A DNA stretch of 64,000 bases from Sulfuricaulis sp. (GTDB taxonomy: Bacteria > Pseudomonadota > Gammaproteobacteria > Acidiferrobacterales > Sulfurifustaceae): contig NZ_JANLGY010000013.1 in the NCBI RefSeq assembly GCF_024653915.1, forward strand, positions 124,001 through 188,000, given 5' to 3'. Position numbers and translations under genes: made by a program. Below are positions 36,037-45,699 of the stretch, in pieces; the stretch's first letter is position 1, and each line of letters starts with the position of its first letter. The notes under the pieces were generated by a model. That model was given only the letters and a program-made list of their open reading frames with translations. It was not told the DNA's origin and did not search any database.

Positions 36037-37377
36037 ATGTCGGAAATGACCCCGCGGGAAATCGTCCAGGAGCTGGACAAGCACATCATCGGTCAGTCGG
36101 CGGCCAAGCGCGCCGTCGCCATCGCGTTGCGCAACCGCTGGCGCCGCTCGCAGGTCGAGGATGAATCGTTGCGCGCCGAGATCACGCCCAAAAATATTTT
36201 GATGATCGGTCCGACCGGCGTCGGCAAGACCGAAATTGCGCGCCGGCTGGCTAAACTCGCCAATGCGCCCTTCATCAAGGTCGAGGCGACCAAATTCACG
36301 GAAGTGGGCTATGTCGGACGCGAGGTCGATTCGATCATCCGCGACCTCGTGGACATGGCAGTCAAGATGATGCGCGTGGAGGAAATGGCCAAGGTCCGTG
36401 CTCGCGCCGAGGACGCCGCCGAGGACCGGATTCTGGATATCCTGGTTACACCGGCGCGCGAGATGGATTTCGCCGTGGGTGAGACGGCGCGCCCGGCCGA
36501 CGGCGCGGCGCGCCAGATGTTCCGCAAGAAGCTGCGCGAAGGCTCGATGGACGATCAGGAGATCGAAGTCGAGCTGTCGGCACCGGCCATGGGCGTGGAA
36601 ATCATCACACCGCCCGGCATGGAGGAAATGACCAGTCAGTTGCAGGGACTGTTTCAAAACATGGGCGGTCGCCGTTCCCGCCCACGCAAGGTGAAAATCC
36701 GCGAGGCCCGGAAACTATTGACCGAGGATGAAGCGTCAAGACTCGTCAACGAGGAAGACATCAAGGGCCGGGCCTTGCAGCGCGTCGAGCAGCACGGCAT
36801 TGTGTTTATTGACGAGATCGACAAGATCGTTGGCCGCAACGAAGGGCGCGCCCCGGATGTTTCGCGCGAAGGCGTACAGCGCGATCTGCTGCCGCTGGTG
36901 GAAGGCTGCACGGTTTCAACCAAATACGGCATGGTTAAATCCGATCACATCCTTTTTATCGCCTCGGGCGCGTTTCATCTCTCCAAACCCTCTGATCTCA
37001 TTCCCGAGCTGCAGGGTCGTCTGCCGATTCGCGTCGAGCTCGACCCGCTTAATGCGGATGATTTCGAGCGCATCCTGACCGAGCCCGACGCCTCGCTGAC
37101 CGAGCAGTACAGCGCCTTACTGGCGACCGAAGGGCACAGACTCGAATATAAACCCGACGGCGTGCGCCGTATCGCCGAGGTGGCATGGCAGGTGAATGAG
37201 CGTACCGAGAATATCGGCGCGCGCCGCCTGCACACCGTCATGGAGCGCCTGCTCGAGACAGTATCCTTTGAAGCCACTGATCGCGGCAATGAAAATACCG
37301 TGGTGGATGCCGCCTACGTCGATCAGCACCTGGGCAGCCTGGTCGACAACGAAGATCTTGCGCGTTATATCCTCTGA
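36037..37377 (+). CDS. hslU: HslU ATPase subunit
   Basis: HslU is the AAA+ unfoldase that feeds substrates to HslV. 446 residues (E. coli 443). It opens [20 protein letters not shown]. The Walker A is GPTGVGKTE, pore loop GYVGRE, Walker B FIDEIDKI, and sensor regions IASGAFH and [21 protein letters not shown] follow. The I domain (about residues 110-240) separates the Walker motifs as usual. It is coupled to hslV. Confidence 0.97.
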   Translation: MSEMTPREIVQELDKHIIGQSAAKRAVAIALRNRWRRSQVEDESLRAEITPKNILMIGPTGVGKTEIARRLAKLANAPFIKVEATKFTEVGYVGREVDSIIRDLVDMAVKMMRVEEMAKVRARAEDAAEDRILDILVTPAREMDFAVGETARPADGAARQMFRKKLREGSMDDQEIEVELSAPAMGVEIITPPGMEEMTSQLQGLFQNMGGRRSRPRKVKIREARKLLTEDEASRLVNEEDIKGRALQRVEQHGIVFIDEIDKIVGRNEGRAPDVSREGVQRDLLPLVEGCTVSTKYGMVKSDHILFIASGAFHLSKPSDLIPELQGRLPIRVELDPLNADDFERILTEPDASLTEQYSALLATEGHRLEYKPDGVRRIAEVAWQVNERTENIGARRLHTVMERLLETVSFEATDRGNENTVVDAAYVDQHLGSLVDNEDLARYIL

Positions 37378-37430
37378 CGGCCGTTCCGGTCGTTTCAAAT
37401 TATCTGATTTTGCGCGATTTTTTTTGCGCG

Positions 37431-37458
37431 CTTGAAATTTTCCCCGTCGTCCCCATTA
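37431..37458 (+). promoter_or_regulatory. Sigma-32 heat-shock promoter of the Hsp20 gene
   Basis: CTTGAAA (37431-37437), 13 nt, CCCCATTA (37451-37458): a near-perfect match to the sigma-32 consensus. It lies about 90 nt before the hsp20 ATG, leaving a leader long enough for an RNA thermometer, though I cannot show one. Confidence 0.88.
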
Positions 37459-37548
37459 AAAATACCGCAAACGGCAGATGAGCTTGTGGATGGTGAAATC
37501 AGGTTCAGCGGATGCCGGGAATTTAATTGATTTATTTGGAGGTGTTTT

Positions 37549-38010
37549 ATGACCAGACTGATACGACGTGAAAACGGCGCCCCGCTGACCCGCTGGGGTT
37601 TGTGGGACAATGATATCGACCGGATGTTTCAGGGTTTCTTGAACCCGATGCGCGAGGTGGAAGAGGCGCGCGATGAGGACCTGTTCCCGGCCATGGACGT
37701 GAAAGAGCGTGCTGATGCCTATGTCATCGTCGCCGATGTACCGGGCGCGAAGAAAGAGGACATCGACGTAAGCCTGGAAAACGGCATTCTCACCATCAGC
37801 GCGGAAACCAAGAGCGAAAAGGAAGAAAAGGATGGCGAACGTGTTCTGCGCCAGGAACGCCGTTACGGCAAATATGTCCGCAGTCTGCGGTTGGGCACGC
37901 AGGTCGACGAAAAGGGTATCAAGGCCAACTACAAGGACGGGGTATTGGAACTGACCCTGCCCAAGGCCGAAGCAGTGAAGCCCAAGAAGATTACTGTGGA
38001 TGTAGCCTAA
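37549..38010 (+). CDS. Small heat-shock protein Hsp20
   Basis: A 153-residue alpha-crystallin-domain chaperone. The N-terminal arm is short (residues 1-45). The alpha-crystallin domain runs about 46-140: PAMDVKERADAYVIVADVPG, ENGILTISAETKSEKEEKDG, and KYVRSLRLGTQVDEKGIKAN then YKDGVLELTLPKAE. The C-terminus KPKKITVDVA carries the IxV motif (ITV) that docks neighbouring subunits. GGAGG precedes the ATG and a sigma-32 promoter lies upstream. Confidence 0.95.
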   Translation: MTRLIRRENGAPLTRWGLWDNDIDRMFQGFLNPMREVEEARDEDLFPAMDVKERADAYVIVADVPGAKKEDIDVSLENGILTISAETKSEKEEKDGERVLRQERRYGKYVRSLRLGTQVDEKGIKANYKDGVLELTLPKAEAVKPKKITVDVA

Positions 38011-38046
38011 CTCCTCCGATGTCTCCGGGACGGACCCCGGAGGGGG

Positions 38047-38077
38047 AAAGGCCGCGCGAGCGGCCTTTCTTTTTTTT
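38047..38077 (+). terminator. Intrinsic terminator of hsp20
   Basis: A 9-bp stem (AAAGGCCGC with GCGGCCTTT), GCGA loop, and a long T-run. A second GC hairpin lies just before it. Confidence 0.9.
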
Positions 38078-38100
38078 GAACTCGTGACAAAATGATTTCG

Positions 38101-38190
38101 AACCACGGGGAGCACGGGGGAGAGAGAAAAAAGGCAAGAAAGGGTATCTTCATCTTTCCATTACCTTTCATCCCCGTGTTCCCCGTGGTT
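38101..38190. repeat. Palindromic repeat, CCACGGGGAGCACGGGG type, copy 2
   Basis: AACCACGGGGAGCACGGGGG and TCCCCGTGTTCCCCGTGGTT pair with two mismatches. Same family as 27865 and 45591. Confidence 0.93.
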
Positions 38191-38232
38191 TAAGACGCTT
38201 AATCTTTTTTAATACTAGCCTGCTGACTTTAA

Positions 38233-39255
<1,023 letters not shown>

Positions 39256-39265
39256 TCGCCCGCCC

Positions 39266-39847
39266 ATGGCCCGACCGCGCCGCGGCGAACGCCGCCAGAC
39301 CATCCTCGAAACACTGGCGCACATGCTCGCGAAAAACCACGGCGAGCACATCACCACGGCCCAGCTGGCGCGCGCCGTCGGCGTTTCCGAGGCCGCGCTG
39401 TACCGCCATTTTGCGAGCAAGGCCAAGATGTTCGAGGGCCTGCTCGAATTCATCGAAGAGACGCTGTTCACCCGCATCAACAAGATTCTCGCGGAAGAAA
39501 CCCGCGCCGAGGCGCGGGTGCAGAGCATCCTGTTCCTGCTGCTCGGCTTCGCCGACAAAAACCCCGGCATGGCGCGCCTGCTGTACGGCGATGTGCTGGT
39601 GGGCGAAACAGAACGCCTGCGCCAGCGTGTAGTGCAGATTTACGAACGCATCGAAACCCAGCTGAAACAGGTATTGCGAGAGGGAGAAGCGAGTGAAAAC
39701 CTGCGAGTCCCGATAGCCGATACGGCGGCGCTATTGCTCTCGGTGGTCGAAGGTGCGATCACGCGGTTCGTCAGGAGTGAATTCAAATCTTCGCCAGTGG
39801 CGGGATGGGATAAACAGTGGGAGTTGCTGCGGAAGGGAGTTTTTTAA
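39266..39847 (+). CDS. slmA: Nucleoid occlusion factor SlmA
   Basis: SlmA is a TetR-type protein that blocks FtsZ assembly over the chromosome. 193 residues (E. coli 198). The DNA-binding part is RRQTILETLAHMLAKNHGEH then ITTAQLARAVGVSEAALYRH with FASKAKMFEGLLEFIEE, the characteristic SlmA stretch. The C-terminal dimerisation helices follow. It is close behind argB. Confidence 0.94.
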   Translation: MARPRRGERRQTILETLAHMLAKNHGEHITTAQLARAVGVSEAALYRHFASKAKMFEGLLEFIEETLFTRINKILAEETRAEARVQSILFLLLGFADKNPGMARLLYGDVLVGETERLRQRVVQIYERIETQLKQVLREGEASENLRVPIADTAALLLSVVEGAITRFVRSEFKSSPVAGWDKQWELLRKGVF

Positions 39848-39886
39848 TTGAATCGCTTTCAGCGATGGATTTACGTTTCGCAGAAC

Positions 39887-39960
39887 CTGACGGTCTTACA
39901 CAGAGCGTAGTGCAACGAAGCGGCGTGTAAAACCGGTCAGAGTTAATGCGCTTGTTAGGT
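39887..39960 (-). other. attC-like recombination site (integron type), partly degraded
   Basis: Read on the reverse strand, ACCTAAC (39960-39954) is a perfect RYYYAAC core. An imperfect hairpin follows: CTGACCGGTTTTACAC with GTGTAAGACCGTCAG, with bulged bases. The expected far GTTRRRY core is not seen (GTTCTGC instead). It lies directly after the stop of the small gene at 39971, where a cassette attC belongs. Confidence 0.5.
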
Positions 39961-39970
39961 ATGTGGCAGC

Positions 39971-40213
39971 TCATTTTTCCTCTGTGGGTTGAGAAACGCC
40001 AGTGAACTTAAAAATGAGTTTGCTAAAGGGTTTATCCATTGGGCGAAAAACATAAGCTGCTGCTGCAGGCATTAACCCGTAGAAAAACTTTTCTTCGTTG
40101 TCCTGAGCGACAAATAGTACTAATACAGCAATAATGGCAATGGTTATTAGGGTATAAATAGTCCATGCCATTTTAGTATAGAAAATATACTTATCATTTT
40201 GATTGTCTGTCAT
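39971..40213 (-). CDS. Small two-helix membrane protein on a probable integron-type cassette
   Basis: An 80-residue protein, MTDNQNDKYIFYTKMAWTIY, with one clear membrane segment (TLITIAIIAVLVLFVAQD) and a second probable one (FFYGLMPAAAAYVF). I do not recognise it. The gene is clearly AT-richer than its neighbours. A GTTAGGT core lies upstream on its strand (40277-40271) and ACCTAAC with a hairpin follows its stop. That is the layout of a gene cassette, so horizontal arrival is likely. Confidence 0.6.
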   Translation of the reverse strand: MTDNQNDKYIFYTKMAWTIYTLITIAIIAVLVLFVAQDNEEKFFYGLMPAAAAYVFRPMDKPFSKLIFKFTGVSQPTEEK

Positions 40214-40270
40214 ATTCTTCGATTCCTGGTAACTCGTATTGGAATTACACGATTAGTGTTTATAAATATT

Positions 40271-40277
40271 ACCTAAC
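40271..40277 (-). other. GTTRRRY core site upstream of the small cassette-like gene
   Basis: On the reverse strand this is GTTAGGT, preceded by CCGTTCAATCATC, the usual look of the right end of an attC site. The left end and the hairpin expected at higher coordinates are not recognisable. Confidence 0.45.
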
Positions 40278-40470
40278 GATGATTGAACGGCCCAAGTACG
40301 GGATATTCAATATAGCGTGGGCAGAAAATATCTGAAAGCCGTTTGAGGTCAGACATTTGGGACGAATACCTCGGAGAACGTGTATCCGCAATATACTGCA
40401 AACTCACGGGATAAGTGAATTGAACTGCAATGTGACGGTATAACATTGTCTTTGCACGAGCGAAGACAAA

Positions 40471-40573
40471 TTCGATGGGATCGAATTTGGACAGCCGAAG
40501 GCTGCCCGAAGGGCGAGGACCAAGGATGGTCCGAGTCCAAGTAACCCAAGGCGCAGGGGCGGAGCCACCCGCC
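40471..40573. repeat. Run of four small hairpins, probably a structured repeat
   Basis: In order: TTCGATGGGATCGAA, CAGCCGAAGGCTG, GGACCAAGGATGGTCC, and GGCGG-AGCCA-CCCGCC. No reading frame across 40278-40620 is convincing. I take it as a structured non-coding repeat beside the cassette-like gene, and see nothing else in the gap. Confidence 0.5.
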
Positions 40574-40624
40574 ATTAGTTTTTAAATCGTGCGCGGAGCA
40601 CACACTACAGATTGTTTTTCGATG

Positions 40625-40650
40625 ACAAAAAATATGCCGGGACCGGCATA
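40625..40650 (-). terminator. Terminator of the reverse GIDE-protein gene
   Basis: AATATGCCGG / CCGGCATATT stem followed, on the reverse strand, by a T-run, immediately after the stop at 40652. Confidence 0.8.
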
Positions 40651-40651
40651 T

Positions 40652-41641
40652 TCAGATGAATTTCGCGTTAAACACCCACACTGCCGCCAGGCCCAATAAG
40701 AAACATCCACCGGCGTATAACGCCGCCCAAAGTTTATAGCGCTTCGTCAATTCCGCCTGCGTGAAGGCCGACAGAATATACGGTCGTGAGCCGTCGCGCG
40801 TGGGGCCGAGGACGCTGAGGCCGTCGGCGGAGTGGATGACCTGTTCCTGGCGGTTCTTCATGGTTTCGCGCCGGGCCTGGGCGCGGGCGAGGCGCCATTC
40901 GATCTCGTCGATTTTTCCGTCCTTGTTCAGATCGAAGCGCTGCAACATAGTGGGTTGGTCTTTTTTCCAGTCCCTGAGCATTTCGCGCACGTCTTCGTCC
41001 ACGGTCGGCATACTGGTATAGCTGCTCACACTTTTCAGTAGACCCAGCGCGTAGAGTGACTCGCCGGAGTTGATGCGCTCCTCGGTCAGGCGATAGTTGC
41101 CGTGACCGACATTGGAGGCAAAAAAACGGGAGGCGCCGGCAGGTTGACGGGCTATGCCACCCAGGCGGGAGCCAGATCGCCACCGGTCCTTGTGTCGTGG
41201 CGTGACGTCCGCGTCTTCAGGGTCGATGACCACGCGACCGGTATCATCCTGCATCCAGAAGGTTTCAGTGCTTTCGCCTTTCTCCACCACTTGCCAGCGG
41301 GTTTGGGTGCGCCCCTTGTGATAGGACTTCACCAATTCCTCGACCTGGTAGCGGAACCACACGCACGGCAGGCCGGAAAGCTTGGCAATAATCGGCGGGC
41401 CGTCCATGAGTTTGCCCGCGCCTTCCAGTTCGACATAGCCTTGCGGCGCGGAACGGATTTTGGCGGTGGGAGTATCTTCAATCAGGCGGATGTGACTGAC
41501 GTTGCGCCAGGTGCGCCACGAGGTGTAGGCGCAACCGGCGACGAGCAGCACCACGCCGATGCCAACGGTGGCGGGATCGCTTTGGTTGATGTTGCGGGCG
41601 AGTTCCGACAGCCACTGCATCAGCGGACCGGAGGACGACAT
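40652..41641 (-). CDS. GIDE-domain membrane protein with an EF-hand
   Basis: A 329-residue protein. Residues about 25-42 (VGIGVVLLVAGCAYTSW) are a first membrane helix. A GIDE-like domain follows (GYVELEGAGKLMDGPPIIAK, then VWFRYQVEEL and ETFWMQDDTGRVVIDPEDA), named from the domain of the mitochondrial MULAN/GIDE ligase but without a RING here. An EF-hand loop is clear at DLNKDGKIDEIEW (near residue 240). A C-terminal helix (LWAALYAGGCFLLGLAAVWV) ends it. It lies downstream of lemA on the same strand, a recurrent bacterial pairing of unknown function. Confidence 0.78.
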   Translation of the reverse strand: MSSSGPLMQWLSELARNINQSDPATVGIGVVLLVAGCAYTSWRTWRNVSHIRLIEDTPTAKIRSAPQGYVELEGAGKLMDGPPIIAKLSGLPCVWFRYQVEELVKSYHKGRTQTRWQVVEKGESTETFWMQDDTGRVVIDPEDADVTPRHKDRWRSGSRLGGIARQPAGASRFFASNVGHGNYRLTEERINSGESLYALGLLKSVSSYTSMPTVDEDVREMLRDWKKDQPTMLQRFDLNKDGKIDEIEWRLARAQARRETMKNRQEQVIHSADGLSVLGPTRDGSRPYILSAFTQAELTKRYKLWAALYAGGCFLLGLAAVWVFNAKFI

Positions 41642-41671
41642 CCTTTAAGAACCCCTAACAAAAAGCAATTT

Positions 41672-41750
41672 AACCGCCAAGACGCCAAGAACGCCAAGTT
41701 TTTACTGTTGAAAAAATAGCCTTCCTTGGCGCCTTGGCGTCTTGGCGGTT
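41672..41750. repeat. Palindromic repeat, CCGCCAAGACGCCAAG type
   Basis: Left arm AACCGCCAAGACGCCAAGAA then CGCCAAG; right arm CTTGGCGCCTTGGCGTCTTG then GCGGTT. Each arm has three near-copies of a CGCCAAGA unit. It sits between lemA and the GIDE gene. Confidence 0.93.
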
Positions 41751-41776
41751 CAGAATCATATTCATTTTGTTAAAAA

Positions 41777-42352
41777 CTAAGTGTTAAAGAGCGCCTTGAC
41801 GCTGACGTCCTGAATTTCGCTTTCCTTGAACTTGAGCAAAGGCTTCTGCTCGAAGCGGAACAGCGTGGCGATGACATTGTCCGGGAAGGTCTCGATGCGA
41901 ATATTGTTGGCATTGACCGAGTCGTTGTAGAACTCGCGGCGGTCGGCGATCTGTGCCTCGAGCTGCGAGATTCGGTTTTGCAGGTGCTGGAAATTCTCAT
42001 TCGCGCGCAGTTCGGGATAATTCTCCGCCACGGCGAAAAGATTCATCAAGCCTGTGCGCAACTGAGTCTCGGCCGCGCCGACAGCGGCCACGTCACCAGC
42101 TGCACGTGCCTGGCCCACGGCCGCGCGTGCCTGGGTCACGGCCTCCAGCACGCCGCGCTCATGCTTCATGTATTGCTTGCAGGCCTCGACCAGCTTGGGC
42201 AGCTCGTCATGGCGCTGCTTCATTAACACGTCGATATTCGACCAGGCTTGGGCGACGTTATTCTTGAGCCGCACGAAGTTGTTGAACATGGTCACGGCAT
42301 AGAGAAACAGCGCGCCGAAAATACCGAGGAAAACGAAGGTCGCGATGGACAT
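41777..42352 (-). CDS. lemA: LemA family protein
   Basis: A 191-residue LemA protein: one N-terminal membrane helix (IATFVFLGIFGALFLYAVTM) followed by a long helical bundle. Family motifs: NNFVRLKNNVAQAWSNIDVL (residues 24-43), MKQRHDELPKLVEACKQYM and NFQHLQNRISQLEAQIADRR, and EFYNDSVNANNIRIETFPDN. LemA proteins are envelope-anchored with no agreed function. The GIDE-domain gene follows on the same strand. Confidence 0.92.
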   Translation of the reverse strand: MSIATFVFLGIFGALFLYAVTMFNNFVRLKNNVAQAWSNIDVLMKQRHDELPKLVEACKQYMKHERGVLEAVTQARAAVGQARAAGDVAAVGAAETQLRTGLMNLFAVAENYPELRANENFQHLQNRISQLEAQIADRREFYNDSVNANNIRIETFPDNVIATLFRFEQKPLLKFKESEIQDVSVKALFNT

Positions 42353-42417
42353 GATTGCTCCTTTACTGAAGCCCGAAGTGGCTTTAAAAAAGAGTATAGA
42401 CGCGGGCGCAGCCTGCG

Positions 42418-42840
42418 CTAGTGTGCGGGTTCTTCCTGCAGGCCGATGGCGATTTCCTCGATGGCCGGCCCGCGAATTTGAAAGCCGCGCATTTCCAGCA
42501 CACCCTTGGTACCGAGCGAGATAATCAGGTAAAGCACGGCGGGATATTCATGCTGTTCGACATCGGCCAGTGAGGGCAGGGGCGGGGAATCCGGGTGGGA
42601 GTGATAAATCGCGGCCAGTTCCTCGCCATCGCTGCGCATGGCGCGCATGGCATCGATCTGCGCCTTGGGGTCGAGCGTGAAAAAGCGTTTTCTGTCGCCG
42701 GCCCGGTTGGAGACGGGGTAGCATTTCCGGAAACCGCGGCTGTCACGCGAGATCAGCCCGCAGATTTCCTCGTCCGATGATTTCTGCGCCAGGTGCAGTA
42801 ACTGGTTGACGATGGGGCGCGGTAGGCGGATGACATTCAT
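42418..42840 (-). CDS. JAMM/Mov34-type metallopeptidase (M67)
   Basis: A 140-residue JAMM zinc peptidase. The motif is complete: the Glu in DEEICGLISRD, HxH in YHSHPDSPPLPS, and the Asp in LADVEQHEYPAV. Stand-alone bacterial JAMM proteins of this size trim ubiquitin-like proteins such as ThiS/MoaD-type sulfur carriers. The ATG at 42840 overlaps the preceding MoeB/ThiF stop by four bases, which fixes the start and points to a joint role. Confidence 0.88.
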   Translation of the reverse strand: MNVIRLPRPIVNQLLHLAQKSSDEEICGLISRDSRGFRKCYPVSNRAGDRKRFFTLDPKAQIDAMRAMRSDGEELAAIYHSHPDSPPLPSLADVEQHEYPAVLYLIISLGTKGVLEMRGFQIRGPAIEEIAIGLQEEPAH

Positions 42841-43583
42841 ACCTTGCCGCACACCGGGCAGGCCGGGTCTTTGCGCAGTTTCATTTCGCGCCATTCCATG
42901 GTCTGGGCATCGAGAAGGAGCAGGCGGCCGTTCAGCGTTTGGCCGACGCCGGTCAAGACCTTTAATGTTTCCGTGGCCTGAATGCTCCCGATGATACCGG
43001 CGGCGGGCGCGAGTACGCCGGTTTCGGAACAGCTCTCGGCAATCTCGTCCATGTCCTGGTACAGGCAGCGGTAGCAGGCGCTGTCCGGCAGGTCGGCACG
43101 GAAAGTCGTCACCTGGCCTTCGAGGCGGATCACCGCTCCCGAGATCAGCGGCTTTTTATATTCCACGCAAAGACGATTGAGGCTGAAGCGCGTGGCAAAG
43201 TTGTCGCTCGCGTCCACCACGGCATCGGCGAGCTTCACCTGATCGGCGAGTTCATCCGCGTCCAGTTTTTTGTTGAAGGCCGTGACCTGAATATCAGGAT
43301 TGAGTTGTTGCAGGTTTGCCTGCGCTGATACAACCTTGTCCTGGCCGATGGTTTCCGTGGTGTGCACGATCTGGCGCTGAAGGTTGGAAAGTTCCACGCG
43401 GTCGTGATCGACAATGACCAGATGCCCCACGCCGGAGGCGGCGAGGTACATCGCCACCGGCGAACCCAACCCGCCGAGGCCGATGATGAGCACGCGCGCA
43501 TCGAGCAGTTTCTGCTGGCCGTCCACGCCCACCTGCGGCAATAAAATATGCCGGCTATAGCGCAGCAGCTGTTTGTCGTCCAT
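42837..43583 (-). CDS. moeB: MoeB/ThiF-type adenylyltransferase (E1-like)
   Basis: A 248-residue E1-like enzyme that adenylates the C-terminus of a ubiquitin-like sulfur carrier. The nucleotide loop is VLIIGLGGLGSPVAMYLAAS (residues about 31-50), with NLQRQIVHTTETIGQDK and DASDNFATR. Zinc Cys pairs are ACYRC and CPVCGKV. Family members are called MoeB, ThiF or HesA; no carrier gene lies next to it to decide between them. The gene order with a JAMM peptidase is found in bacteria where a carrier is first trimmed and then activated. Confidence 0.88.
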   Translation of the reverse strand: MDDKQLLRYSRHILLPQVGVDGQQKLLDARVLIIGLGGLGSPVAMYLAASGVGHLVIVDHDRVELSNLQRQIVHTTETIGQDKVVSAQANLQQLNPDIQVTAFNKKLDADELADQVKLADAVVDASDNFATRFSLNRLCVEYKKPLISGAVIRLEGQVTTFRADLPDSACYRCLYQDMDEIAESCSETGVLAPAAGIIGSIQATETLKVLTGVGQTLNGRLLLLDAQTMEWREMKLRKDPACPVCGKV

Positions 43584-43603
43584 CGCGATTTAACCAGGTT
43601 GTG

Positions 43604-44467
43604 TTACCGGCGGCACGCCGCGACACGGGCGTGTCCGGCCAGATCCTGATGATAAACCATGTCGCTGTAATCGTACTGGCGCAGAAGCTCACCGACAGCC
43701 ACAACCTGATCCCAGCCGTGTTCAAACAGAAGCCAGCCGCCGGGCTTGAGAACAGTCCGTGCATGCCGCGCGATATGTTGAATCGCATCGAGCCCATCGG
43801 CGCCGGAGACAAGCGCAACGGCTGGTTCAAAACGTACATCGCCTTGTGATAAATGCGGGTCACGGGCGCGGATGTAGGGCGGGTTGCTCACGATCAGGTC
43901 CAGCTTCTCGCTTGCAAGTGGCACGAACCAGTCACCTTCACGAAACTCAATATTGGTCAGGCCGAATTTTCTGGCGTTGGATTTACCAACTTCCAGCGCC
44001 GCGGATGAATGGTCGGTCGCAATCACATGACAGCGTGGAAGTTCCTTTGCCAGGGCCAGCGCAATGGCACCGCTGCCGGTGCCGAGATCGGCGATAGTCC
44101 ATGCGGCGTCGTTTGGAATATGCTCCAGTGCCTTTTCCACCAACAGTTCTGTTTCCGGACGTGGTATCAGTGTTGCCGGCGAGACATTGAGTTCCATGGA
44201 CCAGAATTCACGCTTGCCGGTGATATAGGCGACAGGTTCTCCACGCTTGCGCCGATCAAGCAGCCTGTCCATTCTCTGTTGCTGTTCGTCGGTCATGGCC
44301 ATTTCGTTGCGTGTTATAAGACCGCTTCGGTCCAAGCCGCACGCGTGCATCAGCAACACTTCCGCATCGAGTCGCGGTGTGGGGCTGGTCAATTCCAGTG
44401 CATGCAGCGCCTTGCGCAAGGCCGCGCCAACGGTAACGATGGATGGATGCAGGACGGCCGGTTCCAT
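43604..44467 (-). CDS. prmC: Release-factor glutamine methyltransferase PrmC
   Basis: PrmC methylates the Gln of the GGQ motif in release factors. 287 residues. An N-terminal helical domain binds the release factor. The SAM-binding part has IADLGTGSGAIALALAKELP, and the catalytic NPPY is in DLIVSNPPYIRARD. FWSMELNVSPATLIPRPETE is a further family stretch. It directly follows its substrate gene prfA, two nt apart. Confidence 0.95.
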   Translation of the reverse strand: MEPAVLHPSIVTVGAALRKALHALELTSPTPRLDAEVLLMHACGLDRSGLITRNEMAMTDEQQQRMDRLLDRRKRGEPVAYITGKREFWSMELNVSPATLIPRPETELLVEKALEHIPNDAAWTIADLGTGSGAIALALAKELPRCHVIATDHSSAALEVGKSNARKFGLTNIEFREGDWFVPLASEKLDLIVSNPPYIRARDPHLSQGDVRFEPAVALVSGADGLDAIQHIARHARTVLKPGGWLLFEHGWDQVVAVGELLRQYDYSDMVYHQDLAGHARVAACRR

Positions 44468-44469
44468 GC

Positions 44470-45552
44470 TCAGCCGTTCAGCGCTGCGAGCAGATCCGCC
44501 TGATCGGCAGTACGCAGTGCGTCAATGAGTTCGTCGAGCTTGCCTTCCATGGCCTGATCGAGCTTGTAGAGCGTGAGGTTGATACGGTGATCGGTCACGC
44601 GCCCCTGCGGAAAATTGTAGGTGCGGATGCGCTCGGAGCGGTCGCCGGTGCCGACCAGGCTCTTGCGTGTGGCCGCCTCCTGCTCGCGCTGTTTACGCTG
44701 CTCGGCTTCGAGCAGGCGCGCCGAAAGTATCGACATGGCACGGGAGCGGTTTTTGTGTTGCGAACGTTCGTCCTGGCATTCGACCACGATGCCCGTGGGC
44801 AAATGTGTGATGCGGATCGCCGAGTCGGTTTTGTTCACGTGTTGGCCGCCGGCACCGGAGGCGCGGAAGGTGTCCACTTTCAGCTCCGCAGGATTAATGG
44901 CAATGGCGTCAATTTCCTCCGCCTCCGGCAATACTGCCACGGTGCAGGTCGAGGTATGGATGCGACCCTGGGCCTCGGTCGCGGGAACGCGTTGCACGCG
45001 GTGAGCGCCGGATTCGAACTTGAGCCGCGAGTACACGTCCTTCCCCGAAATGCGAGTAATGACATCCTTGTAACCGCCGTGTTCGCCGGGGCTCTGGCTC
45101 ATAACTTCCACTTCCCAGCCATGCGCCGTGGCGTAATAGCTGTACATGCGATACAGGTCGCCGGCAAAGAGTGCCGACTCGTCGCCGCCGGCGGCGGCGC
45201 GGATCTCAAGAAAAATGTTGCGGTTGTCGTTCGGGTCTTTCGGCAGCAGCAGGGTCTGGATTTCGGCTTCCAGCCTGGTGATCAGCTGCTGGGCATACGT
45301 GAGTTCCTCCTGCGCCATTTCGCGGATGGAGGCATCCTTGTCCTTGAGCATGGCGCGCGCGGATTCCTTTTGATCGCTGGCCGAGCAATAGTCGCCGTAA
45401 AGCTTCACCACCGGATTGATCTCGGCGTATTCCTGCGACAGCTTGCGGAATTGATCCTGTTTGCCGATGACTTTCGGGTCGGAGAGCAGGCGTTCGATTT
45501 CCTCAAAGCGCTGCGCCAGGCCGGTGAGCCTTGTTTCGATGGATGGATTCAT
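44470..45552 (-). CDS. prfA: Peptide chain release factor 1
   Basis: RF1 ends translation at UAA and UAG. 360 residues, the exact family length. The peptidyl-release motif is [16 protein letters not shown]-like (here [19 protein letters not shown]). The stop-codon reading tripeptide is in [14 protein letters not shown] (PAT). An N-terminal coiled coil opens the protein. The hemA-prfA-prmC order is standard, although here a repeat separates hemA from prfA. Confidence 0.97.
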   Translation of the reverse strand: MNPSIETRLTGLAQRFEEIERLLSDPKVIGKQDQFRKLSQEYAEINPVVKLYGDYCSASDQKESARAMLKDKDASIREMAQEELTYAQQLITRLEAEIQTLLLPKDPNDNRNIFLEIRAAAGGDESALFAGDLYRMYSYYATAHGWEVEVMSQSPGEHGGYKDVITRISGKDVYSRLKFESGAHRVQRVPATEAQGRIHTSTCTVAVLPEAEEIDAIAINPAELKVDTFRASGAGGQHVNKTDSAIRITHLPTGIVVECQDERSQHKNRSRAMSILSARLLEAEQRKQREQEAATRKSLVGTGDRSERIRTYNFPQGRVTDHRINLTLYKLDQAMEGKLDELIDALRTADQADLLAALNG

Positions 45553-45590
45553 CTTTCAAGAATTCTATGAAAATAAAAAAACAAATCTTA

Positions 45591-45680
45591 AACCACGGGG
45601 AGCACGGGGAGTGAAAAGTATTGAAGACAGAGAGGCCGTTCTTGTCCTTTTACATGTCTTTCCCCGTGATCCCCGTGGTT
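45591..45680. repeat. Palindromic repeat, CCACGGGGAGCACGGGG type, copy 3
   Basis: AACCACGGGGAGCACGGGGA pairs with TCCCCGTGATCCCCGTGGTT with one mismatch. It lies between hemA and prfA, and transcription of the operon must pass through it. Confidence 0.93.
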
Positions 45681-45699
45681 TGATCATCATTAATGAGTT

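Noticed and set aside
40273-40603. Two overlapping reverse frames (about 85-100 codons)
   Set aside because: They run through hairpin-rich repeat sequence, have no ribosome site and show no protein-like composition.
44443-45570. Long forward-strand open frame of 375 codons
   Set aside because: It is the antisense of prfA, whose motifs and length are complete. The forward product has no family-like content.
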